A DNA stretch of 64,000 nucleotides from Ochromonas danica (Eukaryota; Sar; Chrysophyceae; Chromulinales; Chromulinaceae): NCBI GenBank assembly GCA_015146655.1, contig VKHL01000013.1, forward strand, positions 192,879-256,878. The letters are read 5' to 3'. This document shows, piece by piece, positions 30,823 through 42,083 of the stretch. Below the pieces are notes generated by a model, which worked only from the letters and a program-made list of their open reading frames with translations, was not told the origin of the DNA and made no database searches. The translations under genes were made by a program, and so were the position numbers. How positions within the stretch are numbered: position 1 is the stretch's first letter; each line of letters begins with the position of its first letter.

Positions 30823-31338
30823 ATGCTTCAACAAGATCACTGTCACATACTAGTGATCTACATTCTCATCATGATCTTAGTTCCTTCCTATAGCTTGAGA
30901 GTATTGAATCGACTAAAACAATCTTCTTCTTCTTCTAGAACATTGACTATCCTTTGCACCAAAAGACAACAACACGATGTCTTTTGTGTAGAACCTAGTG
31001 ATGCTTGGATTTCTTTCCAAGATGGACAAATTGGACGTATTTTAAGTCGGAATAGAGGATGGCTAACTATTCAGATTCGTAATTCCAAGCAGGTTGGACA
31101 TTCTCCTCGTCTTCTACAATATGTGCTCATGTGGTGTGACGTGGTGATTATTGTGACGATTCAATTGAAATGGTTTCTCTAAATCATATTGTCTGTGTTT
31201 GTTTTTTTGGGGGTATTAAAGATTCGAAAAGCTCGACCATCAGAAGTACAACCTGTTCTACTCGAAGTAAGTCATCACTTTGTATTATTAGCACATGATG
31301 TCATCTTCTTACTATTGGTGTTGTTGTGTTGTTACTTG

Positions 31339-31393
<55 letters not shown>

Positions 31394-34300
31394 ATGCGTG
31401 TGTGTGTGTGTCTGTGTGTCTGTGTGTGTGCTATATTAGCCCGTGGTTATGGCAGAAACAGCGACTACTTGTACTACTTCTTCTTCTCTATGCAAAGTCA
31501 TTGAACCTCCACGTCTACATCAACAAACTCTTCATTGGCTTGTCTTCTCTGACTTACATGTCAAAGCCTCTTCTTTAGAGACATGTGAAGCTATTTTAGA
31601 TCATCTTCATAAAGAAGCTGTAGCTAGACAAGCAGGAATTATCTTTCTTGGAGATTTCTGGCATGTACGAGGTGTTTTGAATGTTGAGTTATTAAATCGT
31701 ATACTTCAATGTTTACGTAAATGGACACAACCCGTGATTATGATCCCTGGTAATCATGACCAGGTAAGACTGTCTGCTTGTGTTTGTAATAAGCATGAGA
31801 AGAATGTATAGATTGACTGAATGTGGTTGATCATAATAGGTGACATTAGGAGGCATGGTACATGCTTTAGAACCTTTATTTTATGCTTTCCCTAAAGAAC
31901 AAGCATTATTAATTAATGAACCATCCATTTGTTTAAATGCTTTATGGATTCCTTATCGACGAGATCATCTTTTAATGAAGACTATCTTAGAAGAAGCTAA
32001 GCAACGATCTGATCAAATCTCGATGATCTTCTGTCATGCTGATGTTCGTGGTGCTTATATGAATGATGGTATGAGATCACGTGAAGGAATCAATGTTGAT
32101 CTCTTCCCTAATGGTATTCCTATTTTTAGTGGACATTTCCATAAACCTCATACGGTTAGTCATGCTTTGTCTATCTATCTCTCTCTCTCCTTCTTCTATT
32201 ATGGTGCATGATAATGGGAATGATTGTTTGTTGTTGATTATTAGGTGTCAAAAAGTGGTATCAATTTAAGGTCAGTTTTCCATTCCATTCCATTGGATTC
32301 CATTCCATTGCATTGCTAATGCTTAACCTACTCTGACTCACCTCATGGAATAACAATGTTTGAATTGTTTGTGCAGATATGTTGGTTCACCTTATCAAAC
32401 ATCCCTCTCTGAAGCTGATCAAGAGAAGTATCTCTATCAACTATCATTGGAAAAGCAAAAGCAAACAACTGATTCAGAAGAGAAGAAGTTGAAGATTTGG
32501 AAAGAATCCCATCGATGGCCAATTACCTTTGGTCGCAGATATTTCAAGGTTCTATATTACTACTACCCTATATGACAATAATAATGCTAATGGTACTAAT
32601 TGATTTGGTGGAATGACACTAATTGGGTATGTTGTTTTTAGCTTGAAGGATGTGAAGATCCTAAAATGTCGTCAGTCAAGCCAGGTGATCGAGTAGTTCT
32701 CATGGTGAATAATCAAGAAGCAGATCAAGCAGACAGTCTTGCCCAAAAGATGCGATCAGATGGAGTGGAAGTAGAGCTACGAGTAGAGCAAATGACATTA
32801 AACAAGCCTACAGCAACTACTCAACTGGACTCCCCTAATGTTAACCAACAGTTGGGAATTAACGAAGAAGGTGTTGCAGGGAAGGGAAACCAATCATTAC
32901 CATCTTCTTCTTCTTCTTCTTCTGAATCATGGATGACCACAAGTGATCATAACAATGCACATCGACTCTTGGAGATATATATTAATAGCTTAACCATGGA
33001 AACATTAAATCAACAATCTAAGGCTAAAACTAACTCAGAAGCGAATGAAGAATATCTGATAAAGAGAAAACAAGCACTATTGAAAGAAGGACAATCGCTA
33101 TTACAGACATTGATTGAATCAAGTCCTTCTTTCTATCGATCAAAAGCAAATGATGATATGAAAAACTTGGAATTAGAACAAGTGACATTATCAAACTTTG
33201 GTCCTTATGGAGGAGAACCAGTTCATTATCCTTTAGATAAACGTGGTCTAGTTTTGATTCAAGGAAGAGTTGAAGATGAAACAGGAGCAGATAGCAATGG
33301 ATCAGGAAAGGTTCGTAAACTGTCCCTATCTCTCTCACACACTGTCATTGATAGCCACTGACTGACTGTGACTGACTGTTGATTGATTGGCTGTACTGTT
33401 TAGACAACCTTGGCCATGAGTGTAATGTGGTGTCTAACAGGTTCTATGGATGCTCGACTAATTGCTGATAGTCGTTCAGCAGATGTAGCATTTGATAGTT
33501 ATATGACAGATGAAGCATCCAAATTGAAAAGAATAGCAGAAGTGTCATTACGTGGTCGAATTAATCAACAGTCATTTGAAATTATTCGAAGGAAAGGAAT
33601 ACGAAAATCAGAATTATTCTTTTATTTAGATGGTAAAGATATGACAACTTTGTCTGTGAAGGATACACAGAGTTTAATTGAAGAGACGTTAGGAATTGGG
33701 AATGGTTTATTACAACGATGTTGTTTCTATGGACAGCATACACATACCCAACAGGTAGGTAAGACTACTGTATGTTATACTACTGTATATGTACACTTCT
33801 GTTTATCCTTGTTATATACTGTACTATCCCCTCTTTGCTATACTATATACACGTTGTTAATCCCTCACGTACACACACACACACACACCTAAACCATATA
33901 GACTATCCATTTCATACTAATCCATAATGTTGTTGTTCGATGTTTGGTGGTGACAATAGAGTCTATTAGGTTTACAAGATGTACGATTAAAAGATGAATT
34001 ATCTAAACTTGTTGATGTTTCATTATGGATTGAAGCAACAAAAGAATCCAAACAACGTGAAAAACTTGTACAAGAAAAATTACAAGAATTAAATTTTACA
34101 ATGAAAATGAAACAAAATGAATTACTACAAGTACAACAAAGTAAACAACAAGCACAACTATCTGTTGAAAAAGTTGAAGAAGATAAGAAGAAATTAGAAA
34201 ATCAATATCATATTATGAATAATAAATTGGAAGAAATTGTTCAATTATATAATGAAACAGAGAAAGCATGTCAAATATTAGAAGAATCAAAGAGACAATA

Positions 34301-36383
34301 TCAAAAGGATATTTTACCATTAAGACAAGAGTTATTATCTTATTTAGATCATCAACAAGGTGGTAGCAGTGGTAGTAGTAGTGGTAGTGGTGGACTAGTA
34401 GCAGGTGGGCAATATGTGGATTCTGTTAGTCGAGGTAAAGGAAGACAAACACCACCACCACCACTACTACCAGAGAAGGAAGAAGAGGAAGAAGAAAGGA
34501 TTTATCATCTTAAAGTCCAACTTGTCGAAGAGAAAGCTAAACATACAAATTGTTTACTAGAATGGAAACAACAAGAAATGAAGTTAAAGATGATAGACAA
34601 AGAGATGAAAGAACTGGACAGTTTAATAGCAGAAGATATAGAAGAATGGAGATTACAAGAAGATGGATTAGGATCTTATAAGAAAGAAGAGATATCAAAT
34701 CGTCTATTACAATGGAAAGAAGAAAGTGAAGCAGGTACCATTGAATTAGGTGGATATAATATGCAAATTGAGAAAAGTAATGCAACGTATCAATACTTAT
34801 TGTCTATTAATCGTACCTCCTCCTCCTCTACTACTACTACTCCTTGCAGCAATTCCCATCATCATCATGATCGAAATGGTAGTAGTAGTGGCGGTGGTAG
34901 TGGTAGTAAAGGCAATACAATGGTGGTGGTGTCACATGAGAATGATACTAGTTACCAAGACCAACACCAACACCATCATGCTGCTGCTGCTATGTCAGAT
35001 GATACTTGTCCAACCTGTGGACAAGGTATGCCTTCAACTAATCGTCAAGAACGTTTTCTTGTAATCCAATTGGAATTAGAAGGATTATTACGTGCAAGAC
35101 AGAAAGTTCTATCAAAAGTGATGTATTGCAAGTTAGGTATTCAATTAGCTGAGAGATTATTACAACGATTAGGTCAATTAGAAGAGTTACAATTACAATT
35201 GAATAGCTTACAATTAGAAAGTCAACGACTCTATCCTATGTTACAAGAATCTAAAGAAATAATGAGAAGATTAGAAGATGAAATTAAGAAGAAAGAAAGA
35301 GAAGAATTACAATTATTACAAGAAGTTAATGCCAAGAAAATGTCATTACAACAAGCATTAACACAAATAGAAAATCAATTATTACAGATTGATCAACAAT
35401 TAGCAAATGAACAAGAAAAATTAGAAAAATTAAGAAAATCAAAAAATCAATCTTCAAAACAACTTTCTGATTTAAATTATTCATTAGGATTATTACAAAA
35501 TAAAGCCAATTATACAAAGAAAGCATATCAAGAAAAAGTGAATCATTATATAGAAATTGAACAATTCTTAACCAAAATGATTGATGATAAGAATCTCTAT
35601 TATGAAGAAATTAGTATATTAAATCAATTAACTAATTTATTTGGTTCACGTGGAATACAAAATTATCTATTTAGTTTTACATTACAAGATTTAGAAAATG
35701 TTTCTAATCGTTATTTACAAATCTTAGCACAAGGTGGAATGCAATTATCATTACGTTCTGATGAAGATGGTGAGCGTATTTTGAAAACTGTCTTAATGCG
35801 TCAATTACTTCCAACACAACCACAACAAGAAACAACAACCATGTCAACAATGTCAACCATGTCAACTGTCTATAAAGAACGTGCACTTTCATTATTATCA
35901 GGTGGACAATGGCGTCGTGTTAGTTTAGCATTAGATTTAGCATTTACTGATATGATTAGAAAGAAAGGATTTCTTCGTTGTAATCTGTTGGTTATGGATG
36001 AAGTGCTTTCTCATCTTGATGGACAAGGACGTGAAGCTGTTGGAAGTGTATTAAGAGCATTAGTTGCACCATCTGGTGGTAGTGGTAGTGGTAGTGGTGG
36101 GAATGCTAAGACAATCATAGCCAAGGAGGAGAAAATGGTAGATGATGATGATGATGTGGAGGTCATTGATACTCAGACAGAAGGTAGTAATAATAATGAG
36201 AAGAAACAGAAGACAATCTACTCCAATAGGAATGACATGGAGAGATTAGAAGTCATTGATCAATATGCTACTATTCTTGTCATTTTACAAGATGTTGTGG
36301 CAGGTGAGTTAGAAGAAGCATTTGATCATATTGATATTGTAGTCAAACGAGGCGAGACATCACGAGTAGTGCTTGATGATTAA
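30823..36383 (+). CDS. Fused SbcD/Mre11-type nuclease and SbcC/Rad50-type ATPase
   Basis: Nine exons (30823-31092, 31222-31266, 31440-31763, 31840-32154, 32245-32270, 32377-32548, 32642-33310, 33404-33754, 33960-36383) keep phase and give 1531 residues. Residues 1-50 look like a signal peptide plus Ser-rich transit region. Residues about 135-320 carry the calcineurin-like nuclease motifs: FSDLHVK, LGDFWHVRG, GNHDQ, FCHADVRG and GHFHKPH. A cap-like region follows. From about 575 the SbcC/Rad50 ATPase starts (NFGPYGGEP), with Walker A NGSGKTT, whose K|T boundary is an intron, and a Q-loop-like CFYGQH. Long coiled coils flank a zinc hook (CPTCGQ, near 1074). The C-terminal ATPase half has LSGGQWRR (near 1369) and LLVMDEVLSHLD (near 1400). 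In bacteria SbcC and SbcD, and in eukaryotes RAD50 and MRE11, are separate subunits of one DNA-end-processing complex. Here both are in one frame. Confidence 0.88.
31338..31430. repeat. (GT)n microsatellite in fusion-gene intron, UG in transcript
   Basis: A (GT)n tract interrupted by ACTATGC and by TC steps in intron 31267-31439. It ends about 9 nt before the acceptor. The host gene is plus, so the RNA reads (UG)n. Confidence 0.93.
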
Positions 36384-37061
36384 TCGTCTTTCCAGCCACA
36401 AACAATGATGACGTTGATGATGAATTAGTATCTTATCTGCTGGTGCTTGGATAGAAATCACACTATAATAAGATGTTTACCGACAAACAAAAAATGTGGA
36501 TTTGATGATGACATTTGATTGAACAGCAAGTTGAACTGTGTTGTCCCATTAGATGATTGGAAAGGAATAAATTGATAGATAGTTATAGAGTGGGTTATAC
36601 GCTCTAACTTGTAATAGTTGCAGGCATATAGCTTACCCATTAACCAGAACGTCATCAACAATACCTTTAAGATCCACTCCAATTCATGAAACCCTGTAAG
36701 AATGGAATGGAATGGAATGGATGCATTTTATGTGATTAGTAGTCTAGATGTCAAGAGCTTTAAGTTTGAAGGTTTTACACGTTAATTTTTAGTTCCCACT
36801 ATATAACGTTGTAAAAACTGTTGTATATTCAAATCGAACAATATACAAGTGTTGGAGTAGGCAACACTCTATTTACCACCTCCTTAACACAAAGTAAATT
36901 ATTCTGTTCACAAAAATATGATTTATTGACTATCATCACCATTTTTATAAGTCTACACAACATAAGCGTAAACACATTTCACTACGTAAAAAACATTGTA
37001 TTAGGTCATTGACCTCAAACTACACTATATAATAATTGACACTTCACAACGTATAAGCATC
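36384..37061. other. Convergent spacer, fusion gene / paralogue P1
   Basis: A 678-bp AT-rich stretch between stop codons. It contains a short GGAAT pentamer array at about 36702-36719. A weak exon-like piece is on the minus strand near 36620-36690, bounded by a CTTACAG acceptor-like and a GGGTAAGC donor-like site, but no consistent frame joins it to anything. No gene is called. Confidence 0.45.
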
Positions 37062-38149
37062 TCACATTGAAACAGGATGAACCTGGAGTCGACCATGTAA
37101 CTCAAAACGGTAGATGCGATTGTCATTATCCACGTGGAAAATGGAATATGCTTCAATAACCGAATCATAAAATGGTGCAATGCCATCTTGCTTGTTCTGT
37201 TCATCATCAGTGGCATGGTCGTCCAGCCTTTTCATAAACTTTGGTAATCGTCCTGTCATTTTCAACGCATCTACGATAAAGTACGGCAATCCATAGGGTG
37301 TCTTTGGCATATCGATTAAATGGTGTCTTGGTAAAGTGCCTTGCATCCTGACTTTGGCAATAAGTGCACTACCTGGCGTATTTAGTTGATGTCTAACCCA
37401 TGACTTCTCTACACGACATACAAAATCGGGCAACGAAAAAATGCGCTTCGTTAGAATATTGCTGACATTGTCTAGACCTCGAACAGTCAATGGTTTCATC
37501 TCTTTCAATATTGGACAAAGCGAGCTGTCGTCTAGATTATCCATCACACAACAACTACCAACACAGAAGTCAGATAAGAATCGTTGGTATAAGGTCTTAT
37601 CCCCAGAGTTCATGGCATTGAAGTACATCTGAGGAAGTAAACGTCGCGTGTCATGTTTAAGAATACGTGGAAAAAGATGTTCTCTTGGACGATTTCTATG
37701 ACGACGTTTTTTAAGAGGTCGAAGATTAACATCATCACCAAGAGGTTCTTCCGAGAAGTAAGTTGATATAGGATAAGGTGGGCATGAAGGTGATGCTGAA
37801 GAAGAGAAGAAGATTGAGAAAATGTCTTGGCTGTTGGTAGTGTTGGCAGTGTTAACATCTGCTGTTATTGATGATGATGCTGATGATGATGAAGATGTGG
37901 AAGAGGACGATGCAAAGCCCGTATCTTCTTCATTAGAACCCTTCTCTAAGTTCCATTCCTCATCTACATAACAGTGCAGAGCAAGAGCAGTAGGAAGAAG
38001 AGTGAGAAAGGAGCATGTCTAAACACTGAATGATCACTACCAGATGGAAGAGATTCGAAGAGTAGATCATTTGCAATTTCGTCGTCGTTTTGACTACTGT
38101 GATAATCATCACGTTCATCATCCTTATTCTCTGGAAGGAAACTCTCCAT
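37062..38149 (-). CDS. Paralogue family protein P1 (possible NTF2-like fold)
   Basis: Exons 38149-38041 and 37963-37062 give 336 residues. Exon 1 is short and acidic (MESFLPENKDDERDD, then LLFESLPS). Exon 2 starts EEWNLEKG, runs through a Ser-rich stretch, then YFSEEPLGDDVNLRPLKKRR with a basic patch, then RRLLPQMYFNAMNSGDKTLY and FLSDFCVGSCCVMDNLDD. It ends FHVDNDNRIYRFELHGRLQV. The core (residues about 170-336) has the length and pattern of an NTF2/SnoaL-like domain: a helix with N-S-G-D, and closing strands with hydrophobic alternation. That fold call is inference. The basic patch and absence of a signal peptide suggest nuclear or cytosolic location. The intron has a GTAGTGA donor shared with P2 and P3. 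Function unknown. Confidence 0.8.
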
Positions 38150-38840
38150 GACTATTTGACATAACACGAGCACATCAAAACCAATTGATGGGAAGGAATG
38201 GGAGAATGGTGATGGCCTGGAATGGTGGAATGGTGTTCGACTTTTCAAAGACAGTTGGTGAAGTTTGAAATCGCATTTTCAGGGTTCGAAGACAAACCAA
38301 CCAAACTCCCACCACATGAAAATTTCATCCGCAATGGAGTGTATGAACAATGAGGTCCCCACGCAATATAAGACTCGTTTTCTCCAAGACCCTCCCACTC
38401 AACTCCATAATTCTTTTGATTTCTCCTCGTTCTCAACCTATAACTCATTCATTCGTTCTCATTCGCTTCCGTTTGGTGCTATCTCACGCAGGACAAAAGG
38501 ACGGACCGCCGCCGGTCCCGCGCAAAGGTGCGGGGATCTCCGGTCCGTCCTTTTGTCCTGCGTGAGCTATGTATTATTTGAGACTTGTTCTACAAGGGGA
38601 AGCAATAACCAATCAATATTGCGATATATTGAAGGGGATATAGTGAGCGGGGCCCGCGCAACTGGAACTGACAGTTAGTCTACTACATTGAAGACAGCAA
38701 CTGTACGCTCTCACTCCAATGGATGTTTTTCTTATGGTGAATTGTAGTTTTAACTGCGAATTTCTCACTTATGATGGTTTCGACACACCTCTATTTCCAT
38801 TTCCGATTTCCACATTGACATTGCATTCATCAAATTTGTC
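38150..38840. promoter_or_regulatory. Divergent spacer P1/P2, with inserted hairpin
   Basis: 691 bp between two outward-facing starts. Near 38270-38295 a segment containing TTCAGGGTTCGAA matches the P3/P4 spacer near 41930-41955 (TTAAGGGTTCGGAA), so it may be a retained promoter element of the family. The rest, including the hairpin at 38483-38566, has no counterpart in the 234-bp P3/P4 spacer. Small frames over the hairpin are not called. Confidence 0.55.
38483..38566. repeat. Perfect inverted repeat (25-bp arms, 34-nt GC-rich centre)
   Basis: Arms 38483-38507 and 38542-38566 are exact reverse complements. The centre 38508-38541 is much richer in G+C than the surroundings and can pair partly with itself (CCCGC with GCGGG). 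Transcribed from either strand it would fold as a single long hairpin. It lies between the starts of P1 and P2. No target-site duplication was evident by eye. Confidence 0.9.
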
Positions 38841-39936
38841 ATGGAAAGTTTGTTTGATTATCCTTGTGAGAATAAGGGCGATGGCTATGATCATCGCGGT
38901 CATGACGAAATGGTGTTGGATGATCTTCTACTCCTCGAATTTCTTCCATCAGGTAGTGATCAATTTGTGTTGTTATATTTGTGTTATGCTTCTTTGCATT
39001 CTTGTTCAACCCCACTGACTTCAATGATAGCGGTTAACGTCAATGATCGTGATTGCAACTGACTTCAATCTCTTGCTAGATGATGAGTGGCCCTTGGGAA
39101 TTGCATTTAACGAAGATGCACGCTTTGCACTGGCTTCATCCTCTTCAAACACCACAGCAATCCACACTATGAGCACCAATAGCCAAGAGCCTGCTTCTGA
39201 TCCTTCCTCTTCTTCTTACTTCTATCCATTTTACTTCTCAGAAGAACCTCTTGGTGATGATGTTAATCTTCAACCTTTTAAAAAGGGCCGAAAACGAATT
39301 CGTCGAAGAATACATCTTTTACCACGTATTCTCAAAAATGACATACGACGTTTACTTCCTCAGATGTATGTCAATACCGTTAACTCTGGGGATATGACCT
39401 TATACCAACGATTCCTATCAGAATTTTGTGTTGGTAGTTGTTGTATGATAGATAACCTAGACGACAGCTCCGTTTGCCAGACATTGAAAGAGATGAAACC
39501 ATTGACTGTTCGAGGTCTAGACAATGTCAGCAATATTCTAACGAAGCGCATTTTTTCGTTTCCTGATGTTGTAAGTCATATAGAGAAGTCATGGATAAGA
39601 CATCAATTAGATAAACCAGGTAGTGCTGTCATTACCAAAGTAAAGACACAAGGCACATTCTCAAAAGAAAATTTAGTGGAGATGCCGAAGACAGTCTACG
39701 GATTGCCATTCTTTGTTATAGATACATTGAGATTGGCTGGACAATTACCAATGTTTATTAGAAGGTTGGATGGTGTTACAGATGGGCAAAACAAACAAGA
39801 TGCCAATGCACCATTCTATGATGTTCTTATGAAGTCGCATTTAGTCTTTCATGTAGACAATGACAATCGTATCTATCGTTTGGAGTTACATGGTCGACTT
39901 GAGGTTCATCCTGTTTCTATAGGCGATCCTATATGA
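38841..39936 (+). CDS. Paralogue family protein P2 (possible NTF2-like fold)
   Basis: Exons 38841-38952 and 39080-39936, joined in phase 1, give 322 residues. Exon 1 encodes MESLFDYPCENKGDGYDHRG through LLLLEFLPS; exon 2 continues DDEWPLGIAFNEDARF. The core matches P1, P3 and P4: RRLLPQMYVNTVNSGDMTLY, FLSEFCVGSCCMIDNLDD, KPLTVRGLDN, KSWIRHQLDKPGSAVI, and the closing FHVDNDNRIYRLELHGRLEV. A basic patch (KKGRKRIRRR) precedes the core. Divergent with P1 and convergent with P3. Function unknown; see P1 for the fold inference. Confidence 0.82.
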
Positions 39937-40795
39937 GGGAGAATCCATTTGTTGCAATATTGGGTCAATGACCTTGTATCTTCGTTTTAATTTTGAATAG
40001 TAATGCCAATCAAGAAATGCAATGTTTATCTTTGAACAATGGCTTGATGCATTAAATACTTATTCCAAGACCAGCGTGTTGTTCGATTGATAATAGTTGT
40101 TACTAGAAGAAAATAAAAGTGATACGAACCTGTCTTATGCAAATAGTATGCTAAGAAAACACCTCCACCTTGGCGACTCTAAGATAACAGATTTGCCATT
40201 ACAGATCTTGCAACAAGAAGCCGCACTGGTTGCACCTCCTCGTCCAGTTGGATCACACTTTCCCTTGAATAGATCAAAATCTGCTTTATATTGATATGAT
40301 GCACAAGCAGGTTCAGTACTCTATCTTGACTGTATTTACCCAATGGTAAAAGGATTGGGTGTTTTAAGCAGCATGTCTTTCTCTTTTTCATATCATTTGT
40401 AACATGAGAATTTTCATTATGGTAAGGAGCTAAACGTATTGTGTATCTTGTATGATAGAAATGGGTATGATAAGTCTGTATTCAGGACTGTAAGCTTCAC
40501 TCGGATCCAATAAGATCAGATCTGGTTTTACACTGTCCCATTGTCGTCTTTAGGTTAGCGCCACCATACGTAAAGTTGTAGGTTTTAGAGAGGTTCACAT
40601 TCATGTGTATAATCATTCCAATTGAACAATGATTTGATGTTGGAATATATAACACCAACTAAGTACACTCTTTTACTGTTACATCCTAGCACAATCATAA
40701 ATTTAGTTGCTATTAATTAAATACCACAACCATTCACCACTGGAAGCGTGCTGGTCATTGACCTGCCAAAGTTACATGTCAAAGTGTATAGCATT
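39937..40795. other. Convergent spacer P2/P3 with a PAN-exon fragment
   Basis: 859 bp between stop codons. Apart from the PAN-like fragment at 40195-40342 I see no gene. Small frames here are on the antisense of that fragment or lack features. Confidence 0.5.
40195..40342 (-). pseudogene. Fragment of the PAN/Apple exon of the glycosyltransferase-like gene
   Basis: Positions 40195-40321 match 43827-43953 with few differences, and a further short match (CTGTATTTACCCAAT) continues to 40342 after a gap. On the minus strand the fragment still reads ACASYQYKADFDLFKGKC and SAASCCKICNG. It has no start, splice context or other exons. It sits after the P1/P2 pair as the real exon sits after the P3/P4 pair, so it looks like the truncated end of a duplicated unit. 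Confidence 0.88.
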
Positions 40796-41849
40796 TCATA
40801 TTGAAACAGCAAGAGCCTGGAGTCGACCATGGAATTCCAAACGATAAATGCGATTGTCATTATCCAGATGGAAGATAGAATATGCTTCGAGGAGGAGATC
40901 ATAACGTGAAGCAATACCACCTGGCACATACTGCTCATCTCCTGTGATTCCTAGAGCATCTGCAATAAAAGATGGCAATCGATAGACTGCCTGTGATGCA
41001 TCTACTGGATGCTCTTTTAACACAGTGCTTCGTATATTAACTTTGGCTACGACGGCACTACCTGGTGTGTCTAGTTGATGTCTTATCCATGACTTCTCGA
41101 TTCGAGTTACAATATCAGGAAACGAAAAAATTCGATTTGTCAGGAAATTGGTCACATTGTTTAGACCTCGAATAGTCAATAGTTTATCACTCGATGGTCG
41201 ATACATGCCCCTATCATCTAGATTCTTCATCAAGCAACAACTACCCACACAGAATTCAGATAAAAACTGTTGAAATAAGGTCGTATCCCCAGAGTTAACG
41301 GTATTGCAATACATACGATGTAGTGTACGGCGTATGTCAGTTTTGACAATTCGTGGGAAAGGATGTGCTCGTGGACGATTTCGTTTCCGACGCTTTTTAG
41401 GTTGAAGGTTAATATCATCACCAATAGGTTCTTCGGAGAAGTAAGCAGAAAAAGATGGATAGCAATAAGATGACAAGGAATCGCCGGAGGAGGATGATAA
41501 GGAATGTTCATGGTGATTGATGATAGTGTCAATGATGTTGTTTGTTGTGGATGAAGATGAGGAGGAGGACAATTCCAAGCCTCTGTCTACTTCATTAAAT
41601 ACCATGCCTAAAGGCCAATCATCATCTAGAGAGCACAAACCAGAAGAAAGAGAGAGAATGAAGTCAAACAGCAGGACATCAAGTAATACCGTAGCTAGTC
41701 AAACAACATTCTATATTAGCACAGTCACTACCTGATGGAAGAGGTTCAAAAAGCAGATCATCCAAGAGCATCTCGACATAGTTGTGATCACTATGGTGAT
41801 CATTGTCATCATCCTTATTCACACGACGATAATCAAGAAAACTCCCCAT
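40796..41849 (-). CDS. Paralogue family protein P3 (possible NTF2-like fold)
   Basis: Exons 41849-41732 and 41625-40796 give 315 residues, with the same phase-1 junction after LPS. Exon 1 reads MGSFLDYRRVNKDDDNDHHS, ending LLFEPLPS; exon 2 starts DDDWPLGMVFNEVD. It is the most diverged of the four, but keeps YFSEEPIGDDINLQP, a basic patch (KKRRKRNRPR), NTVNSGDTTLFQQFLSEF, FCVGSCCLM, KSWIRHQLDTPGSAVVAKV and FHLDNDNRIYRLEFHGRLQ. The segment before the C-terminus is shortened relative to the others. Divergent with P4. Function unknown. Confidence 0.82.
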
Positions 41850-42083
41850 TGCGATTAATGTGACGAAACAATATGATGGAGGAGGGGTCGGCCACATGAG
41901 ACTTTTGAGAGAAGGATGTGTGTGATTTAAATCTCATTTTAAGGGTTCGGAAAACACCCCTCAGCAGCACTTCTGGAGGGCAACAATTTTTGAAACCAGT
42001 TTTTATTGAGTTATAACTCTTATATTATTGCAACATGCGTTGATTTCGGAATACAGCAATAGCCCAGGAATTCTCAGATAGTC

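Noticed and set aside
30538-30846. 102-codon minus frame with Pro/Ser-rich start
   Set aside because: It overlaps the fusion-gene start antisense and occupies the divergent promoter region; no protein features.
32276-36722. Short GGAAT/ATTCC pentamer runs (32276-32315 and 36697-36722)
   Set aside because: A few units each, in an intron and a spacer; not long enough to call satellite DNA.
38276-38292. GGTTCGAA resembling a tRNA B box
   Set aside because: No A box, no cloverleaf, and the same stretch is conserved in the P3/P4 spacer as a presumed promoter element.
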